A stretch of 52,774 bases of DNA. Source: an uncultured Opitutaceae bacterium. GTDB lineage: Bacteria > Verrucomicrobiota > Verrucomicrobiia > Opitutales > Opitutaceae. The notes beneath the pieces are model-generated. The model saw only the letters and a program-made list of their open reading frames with translations, did not search any database and was not told the origin of the DNA. The stretch spans positions 1 to 52,774 of the forward strand of contig CAITEC010000020.1 of assembly GCA_903891325.1 (NCBI GenBank), read 5' to 3'. A program made the position numbers and the translations under genes. Positions within the stretch are counted from its first letter, which is position 1, and each line of letters opens with the position of its first letter. Positions 49,285 through 52,774 of this stretch are shown one piece after another.

Positions 49285-50289
49285 TTACTTGAGAAGTTCG
49301 CGCGCGGCCGCCGCAATGTCGGGGGCGCCCATCCTGTAGCGTTTGACCAGGTAGGGGATGGAGCCGCTCTCGCAGAAACAATCGGGGATGCCGACCCGCC
49401 GCAGTTGGATCGGCCGGCCCGCCTGGACGGAAACGTCGGCGACGGCGCTGGCAAGCCCGCCGGTCACGACGTGGTTCTCGGCGGTGACGACGCGGCTGAC
49501 GCGCCCGATCAGCGACGAAATCGCCTCGCGGTCCAGCGGCTTCAGCGTGCTGACGTGCAGGAGGGAGGCCCGGACGCCCTCGGCGGCCAGCTCGCGGACC
49601 GCGTCCAGGGCGCGCCCCGTCATAAGACCGGTGCTGATGATCGCCACGTCGGGCCCATCGGCCAGGAGCCGGGCCTTGCCGATCTCGAAGCGGTAGGTCG
49701 AGGGGTCGAGCGACACGGGCACCTGGCCGCGAAGGAGCCGCATGTAGACCGGGCCGACATGGGCGGCGATCGCCTCGGTCGCCTGGGCGGTCTCGGTCGC
49801 GTCGCAGGGGTCGATGACCGTCAGGTTGGGGACCGCGCACATGAGCGCGAGGTCCTCAATCCCCTGGTGGGTTCCGCCGTAGCCGGTCGTGAGGCCGGGA
49901 AGCCCGGCGACAATCTTGATGTTCGCCCCGCCCAGGGCCGCGCCGATCGCGATGAAGTCATAGGCTCGCCGCGTGGCGAAGACGCAGTAGGTCGTTGCGA
50001 AGGGCACGAATCCGGTGCGGGCCAATCCTGCGGCGCAGCCGACCAGGCTCTGCTCGGCCATGCCCATCTGGAAAAACTGCTTCGGGAACTTCTCGGCGAA
50101 GACGTGGATGTCCGTGTATTTTCCCAGGTCCGCGGTGAGCCCGACGATGCGCGGGTTTTTCTCCGCGGCCCTCACCAGCGCGTGGCCAAAGGGCGCGGCC
50201 GCCACGGATGCGGCCCCGCCGGTGTCCGAGGAGAGGATGTTTCCGGTCACTCCCTTGGGAGGCGTTCCGGCGGGGGTGGGGGCGCTCAT
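49285..50289 (-). CDS. Transketolase-like enzyme, C-terminal subunit
   Basis: A 334-residue protein equal to the pyrimidine-binding and C-terminal domains of transketolase. The catalytic Glu lies in QFFQMGMAEQSLVGCAAGLA. VPFATTYCVFATRRAYDFI and GTHQGIEDLALMCAVPNLTV are also typical. It forms the active site with the N-terminal subunit encoded just upstream, whose start-stop overlap (4 bases) couples the two. Split transketolases are often dedicated to unusual sugars. The N-terminal 20 residues are Pro/Thr-rich and probably disordered. Confidence 0.92.
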   Translation of the reverse strand: MSAPTPAGTPPKGVTGNILSSDTGGAASVAAAPFGHALVRAAEKNPRIVGLTADLGKYTDIHVFAEKFPKQFFQMGMAEQSLVGCAAGLARTGFVPFATTYCVFATRRAYDFIAIGAALGGANIKIVAGLPGLTTGYGGTHQGIEDLALMCAVPNLTVIDPCDATETAQATEAIAAHVGPVYMRLLRGQVPVSLDPSTYRFEIGKARLLADGPDVAIISTGLMTGRALDAVRELAAEGVRASLLHVSTLKPLDREAISSLIGRVSRVVTAENHVVTGGLASAVADVSVQAGRPIQLRRVGIPDCFCESGSIPYLVKRYRMGAPDIAAAARELLK

Positions 50290-51119
50290 CGGCCGGCCTC
50301 CTCAAGCTGGCGCTTGGCCAGGGTCCACTCCTCGGGCGCGACCCGGATGAAATGGTTCTTCTCCCGCTGCTCAAAGAGCGGCACTCCCTTGCCCATGAGG
50401 GTATCGAGGACGATCGCATGGGGCCGATCGGCGATGCCCTTGGCCGCCGCGATGGCGGCTGCGATCGCCTCCACGTCGTTGCCATTCACCCGCTGCGTGT
50501 GCCAGCCGAAGGCCTCCCACTTTTTGTGGATTGGCTCGATCCCCATGATTGCCGAGGGCGGCCCGTCGGCCTGCTGGTTGTTGCAGTCGATGAAGGCGAA
50601 GAGGTTGCCCAGCCGGTGATGGGCGCCGGCCATGGCGGCCTCCCAGGTCGAGCCCTCCTGGCACTCGCCGTCGGAGAGCAGGTTGAAGACGCGGGACGGT
50701 TTGCCATCGAGCCGCAGGCCCAGGGCCATGCCCACGGACTGGGTGAGCCCGTGCCCGAGCGAGCCGCCGGTCATCTCAACGCCGGGGGTCGTCTCAGGGG
50801 CGGACATCTCGAGGCGCGAGCCGTCGCTGCCGTAGGTGTCCAGTTCGCCCACCGGGATCACGCCGGCCTCGGCGAGGGCGGCGTAGAGCCCGATCGCGTA
50901 GTGGCCGATGGAAAGGACGAAGCGGTCCCGGTCCGGCCAGTCAGGCTGCTTGGGATCGTAGCGAAGTTCGCCGAAATAGAGGACGGCCAGCAGGTCGGAG
51001 ATCCCGAGCCCCTGCCCGACGTAACCCTGGCCGACGATTTCGGCCATCCGCAGGACGTGGCCGCGCAGCGCGTGGGCGCGGCGGGAAAGGCTTTGGGGGA
51101 TCGCGGCGGGGCTGGTCAT
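50286..51119 (-). CDS. Transketolase-like enzyme, N-terminal (thiamine diphosphate) subunit
   Basis: A 277-residue protein from ATG at 51117-51119. VGQGLGISDLLAVLYFGELR opens the fold. VEMTGGSLGHGLTQSVGMAL and NLLSDGECQEGSTWEAAMAG form the thiamine-diphosphate/magnesium motif, with Asn in IDCNNQQADG. With the downstream subunit it should transfer a two-carbon ketol group between sugars. In this operon it may cleave or rearrange the ketose made by the SDR. ATG overlaps the SDR stop. Confidence 0.92.
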   Translation of the reverse strand: MTSPAAIPQSLSRRAHALRGHVLRMAEIVGQGYVGQGLGISDLLAVLYFGELRYDPKQPDWPDRDRFVLSIGHYAIGLYAALAEAGVIPVGELDTYGSDGSRLEMSAPETTPGVEMTGGSLGHGLTQSVGMALGLRLDGKPSRVFNLLSDGECQEGSTWEAAMAGAHHRLGNLFAFIDCNNQQADGPPSAIMGIEPIHKKWEAFGWHTQRVNGNDVEAIAAAIAAAKGIADRPHAIVLDTLMGKGVPLFEQREKNHFIRVAPEEWTLAKRQLEEAGR

Positions 51120-51889
51120 TGCAGTTCCTGGCCCCCGGTGAAATTGAAGCGCTCGGCGGTCACGTAGGCGGCCGCGTCCGACGCGAGCCACACCGTCGCC
51201 GCGGCGACCTCGGAAGGGTCGACCCGGCGGCCCATGGGGAGGCTTTTCGTCCGCGAGGCGACCAGCTCCTCGAGGTTCTGGCCGGTGAGCTTTGCCAGGT
51301 CGCGGTCGAGCGCGTCCACCATTCCCCCGGTCATCCGGCCCGGCGACACGGTATTCACCGTGATCCCGTGCGGCGCCCAGGCGATCGCGGCCGACTTGGT
51401 GACGCTGTCCACGACCGCCTTGCTGGCGCCGTAGGTGGCGAAGAGGGGGACGGCCAGCTCCGAGGCCGGGGAGGTGATCGTGATGATCCGCCCGCGCTTG
51501 TTGGGGATCATCGCGGCGGCGGCGGCCTGCATGCAGAAGAAGGCGCCTCGCGCGTTTACCGCAAAGACCTTGTCCCAGGCCTCGGGCTTCACCTCGAGAA
51601 GCGGGCTGACGATGCAGATCGCCGCGCAGTTGACCAGGATGTCGAGTTTCCCGAGGTGCGCGACCGCCGCCGCGCAGGCCTTGGTGATCTCGGCGGGCTG
51701 GGATACGTCCAGCGCCTGCGCGAGCCCGTTGGCCGACTGGCCGGCGAGTTCGAGCGTCTCCCGAGAGAGGGCGATGTCGATGTCGGCGACCGCCAGCCGC
51801 GCGCCCTCGCGGGCGTAGGCCAGGGCGATCGCGCGGCCAAGGCCGCGGCCGCCGCCAATGATCCAGGCTGTCCGCTGTTCAAGTTGCAT
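51116..51889 (-). CDS. Short-chain dehydrogenase, first gene of the sugar operon
   Basis: A 257-residue classical SDR. TAWIIGGGRGLGRAIALAYA is the cofactor motif (Asp following beta 2 in AVADIDIAL indicates NAD preference). ILVNCAAICIV replaces NNAG, ITITSPASELAV gives the Ser, and FATYGASKAVVDSVTKSAA the Tyr and Lys. FNFTGGQEL ends the protein. It probably oxidises a polyol or sugar as the first catabolic step. It heads seven tightly spaced genes on the minus strand, and an operator-like palindrome lies about 55 bases upstream. Confidence 0.9.
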   Translation of the reverse strand: MQLEQRTAWIIGGGRGLGRAIALAYAREGARLAVADIDIALSRETLELAGQSANGLAQALDVSQPAEITKACAAAVAHLGKLDILVNCAAICIVSPLLEVKPEAWDKVFAVNARGAFFCMQAAAAAMIPNKRGRIITITSPASELAVPLFATYGASKAVVDSVTKSAAIAWAPHGITVNTVSPGRMTGGMVDALDRDLAKLTGQNLEELVASRTKSLPMGRRVDPSEVAAATVWLASDAAAYVTAERFNFTGGQELQ

Positions 51890-51927
51890 CAGGAAGGGGG
51901 GTGGGGACGGTGAATGCGCTTCTATTC

Positions 51928-51952
51928 ATTAGACTCGGGTGATGGACGTCCA
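51928..51952 (-). promoter_or_regulatory. Candidate -10 and palindromic operator of the sugar operon
   Basis: On the minus strand TCTAAT (51928-51933) lies 38 bases before the SDR ATG. A perfect 10-base palindrome TGGACGTCCA (51943-51952) sits just upstream of it, where a -35 would be. A central CG and even symmetry resemble LacI/GalR-type sites. No regulator gene lies in the operon. No strong -35 is seen. Confidence 0.35.
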
Positions 51953-52033
51953 CACTGAAAATGCGGTATTGTGGCCGTTCGGCGCCGCGTGTCGGGATTT
52001 CCAGATTTCACCCAGCCCGCCGGGAGAATCAAT

Positions 52034-52061
52034 TTTACAAATCGCCGGGCTGTGCTAGTTT
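52034..52061 (+). promoter_or_regulatory. Promoter of the GloVer-repeat gene
   Basis: TTTACA (52034-52039), 16 bases, TAGTTT (52056-52061), with an extended TG at 52053-52054. Transcription from about 52067 would leave a 34-base leader before ATG 52101. It lies in the divergent gap shared with the sugar operon. Confidence 0.55.
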
Positions 52062-52100
52062 GCATCGGTTGATTTGCAATCCGTGGCCCCAACGCTGCAA

Positions 52101-52652
52101 ATGAAAGAAAAAAGACAAGCGTCCCTGCGATCCCAGTCGAAGGGTGTGCTGGCTTGGTTGCTTTTGGCGCTTCTCCCGGCGGTCGGATTGACCGGGCAGA
52201 CGGTAAACCTGCTGCATACGTTCTCGGGCGCCTATCCCTCGGCCCTCATCCAAGGCCGTGATGGGGCGCTTTACGGCACGGCCAATGTGACAGGGCAGGG
52301 TGGCGAGGTATTTCGCAGCGCGACCGATGGATCAAATTTTCAGGTCATCTACACCTTTGCCTCCCAACCCACCGGAATCGTGCAGGGTGCGGACGGGAAT
52401 CTTTGCATTTCGGCTGTCACGGGTGGCGGCGCCCTGGTGTTTCGGGTGGGAACGGACGGATCGGGTTATCTTCCTCTCTATTCGGTGACCTTTCCGAATC
52501 CCGCAGCGACCCTTGACTTCAAGTATGTCTCAATAGTCCTCGGGGTCGATGGCGTCGTTTACGGCGTGGCCAGCTACGGTCTTAATGATCTGCATACTGA
52601 CGACAACACGGGGACGGTTTTCAGGGTCAATTGGGTTCTTCCGGTTTCTTAG
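52101..52652 (+). pseudogene. GloVer-repeat extracellular protein, cut by an IS element
   Basis: From ATG 52101 the protein has a signal peptide (VLAWLLLALLPAVGLTGQ) and then GloVer-type tandem repeats of beta-propeller kind, with LHTFSGAYPSALIQGRDGAL, GEVFRSATDGSNFQVIYTFA and VLGVDGVVYGVASYGL. Native coding ends at 52633; the last seven residues before the stop come from the IS. Intact proteins of this family have many more repeats and often a C-terminal autotransporter or anchor region, all lost here. A TTG at 52074 is in frame but less likely. It was probably a cell-surface or secreted protein. Confidence 0.8.
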
Positions 52653-52774
52653 TGGGTGGCTGATTCCGGAAGGACAGGGAGCATGCTGAGTTTTCCGCAA
52701 TGAAAGAGGATCCGGGTTCGATAGTTGGCGAAGCGGCGGAAGCCGCGGGCGTCGGCCTTGATGGCTTGGATGCG
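52634..52774 (-). mobile_element. ISL3-type insertion sequence end (right contig boundary)
   Basis: The inverted copy of bases 1-139, beginning GGTTCTTCCGG inside the GloVer gene and running off the contig. The insertion point differs from the left copy: the outer flanks share no sequence beyond the shared end. So these are two separate copies, or one collapsed repeat family. Confidence 0.75.
52649..52774 (-). pseudogene. ISL3-family transposase, C-terminal 41 residues (cut by contig end)
   Basis: The minus-strand frame ends with TAA at 52649-52651 and encodes R followed by the same 40 residues seen at 2-124. It ends 15 bases inside the IS boundary. The rest lies beyond the window. Confidence 0.75.

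Noticed and set aside
1-52774. tRNA or rRNA genes
   Set aside because: I looked in intergenic gaps for T-loop (GGTTCGAATCC-like) and rRNA motifs and saw none. The GTTCGATAG near 52700 is inside the transposase.

Overview
The window is a GC-rich stretch of bacterial chromosome, most likely from a member of the Verrucomicrobiota, possibly an Opitutales relative. That placement is an inference. It rests on a very long GreA-type factor with a large N-terminal extension (as in chlamydial and other PVC-group bacteria), a GloVer-type repeat protein, a DUF4091-type secreted glycoside hydrolase, a TMTC-like TPR membrane protein, and TTGACA/TAG-type promoters. No rRNA or tRNA gene was seen to test it. 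Both ends are outward-reading copies of the same ISL3-type insertion sequence: bases 1-139 and 52634-52772 are inverted copies. The window therefore looks like a whole contig that stopped at repeated IS copies.

Region by region. 1-2862 is an accessory island next to the left IS copy. It holds a two-gene module with a putative ADP-ribosyltransferase-fold protein, a VapBC pair and a Phd/PIN pair, the last with two copies of a 15-bp operator. 2875-10249 carries a Tat-exported SelA-like PLP enzyme, a glycosyltransferase, a small coiled-coil membrane protein, a transglutaminase-like protein, a fatty acid desaturase and a TPR membrane protein. 10232-16613 is mostly housekeeping: an OppA-type lipoprotein, ispF, then pyrF-ispD-ispE in one overlapping unit, and PTS enzyme I. 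16620-31438 holds an ArsR-methyltransferase fusion, a LysE exporter, the long GreA, rsmB, a lipoprotein aspartyl protease (frameshifted), an MFS transporter, glyA, a low-molecular-weight phosphatase, purD, a LOG-domain protein, an FKBP isomerase and shikimate kinase.

31439-38055 is a candidate lipid or glycolipid assembly locus. On the minus strand are a YbgC-like thioesterase and a frameshifted glycosyltransferase. Divergent from them are an ACP-hotdog dehydratase fusion, a ketosynthase, a short-chain reductase and a MurG/MGDG-synthase-like glycosyltransferase, followed by a NYN-domain protein. 38024-44271 encodes secreted and repair functions: a DUF4091 hydrolase, tag, a 926-residue exported esterase with a duplicated nucleophile motif, and a secreted protein of unknown role. 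44388-44617 holds decayed remnants of an acetyltransferase and an antibiotic-biosynthesis-monooxygenase gene. 44655-51889 (minus) is a tightly packed catabolic operon: SDR dehydrogenase, split transketolase, two enolase-superfamily dehydratases, an UlaG-like metallo-hydrolase and a sugar porter. It probably degrades an unusual sugar acid or polyol. 52101-52633 is a GloVer-repeat protein gene cut by the right-hand IS copy.

Genes are packed tightly, with many 4-bp ATGA/GTGA/TTGA overlaps. Two otherwise intact genes each carry one extra base in a run of five C, and shikimate kinase lacks a usual start codon ahead of its P-loop. These sites need read-level checking before they are called biological.
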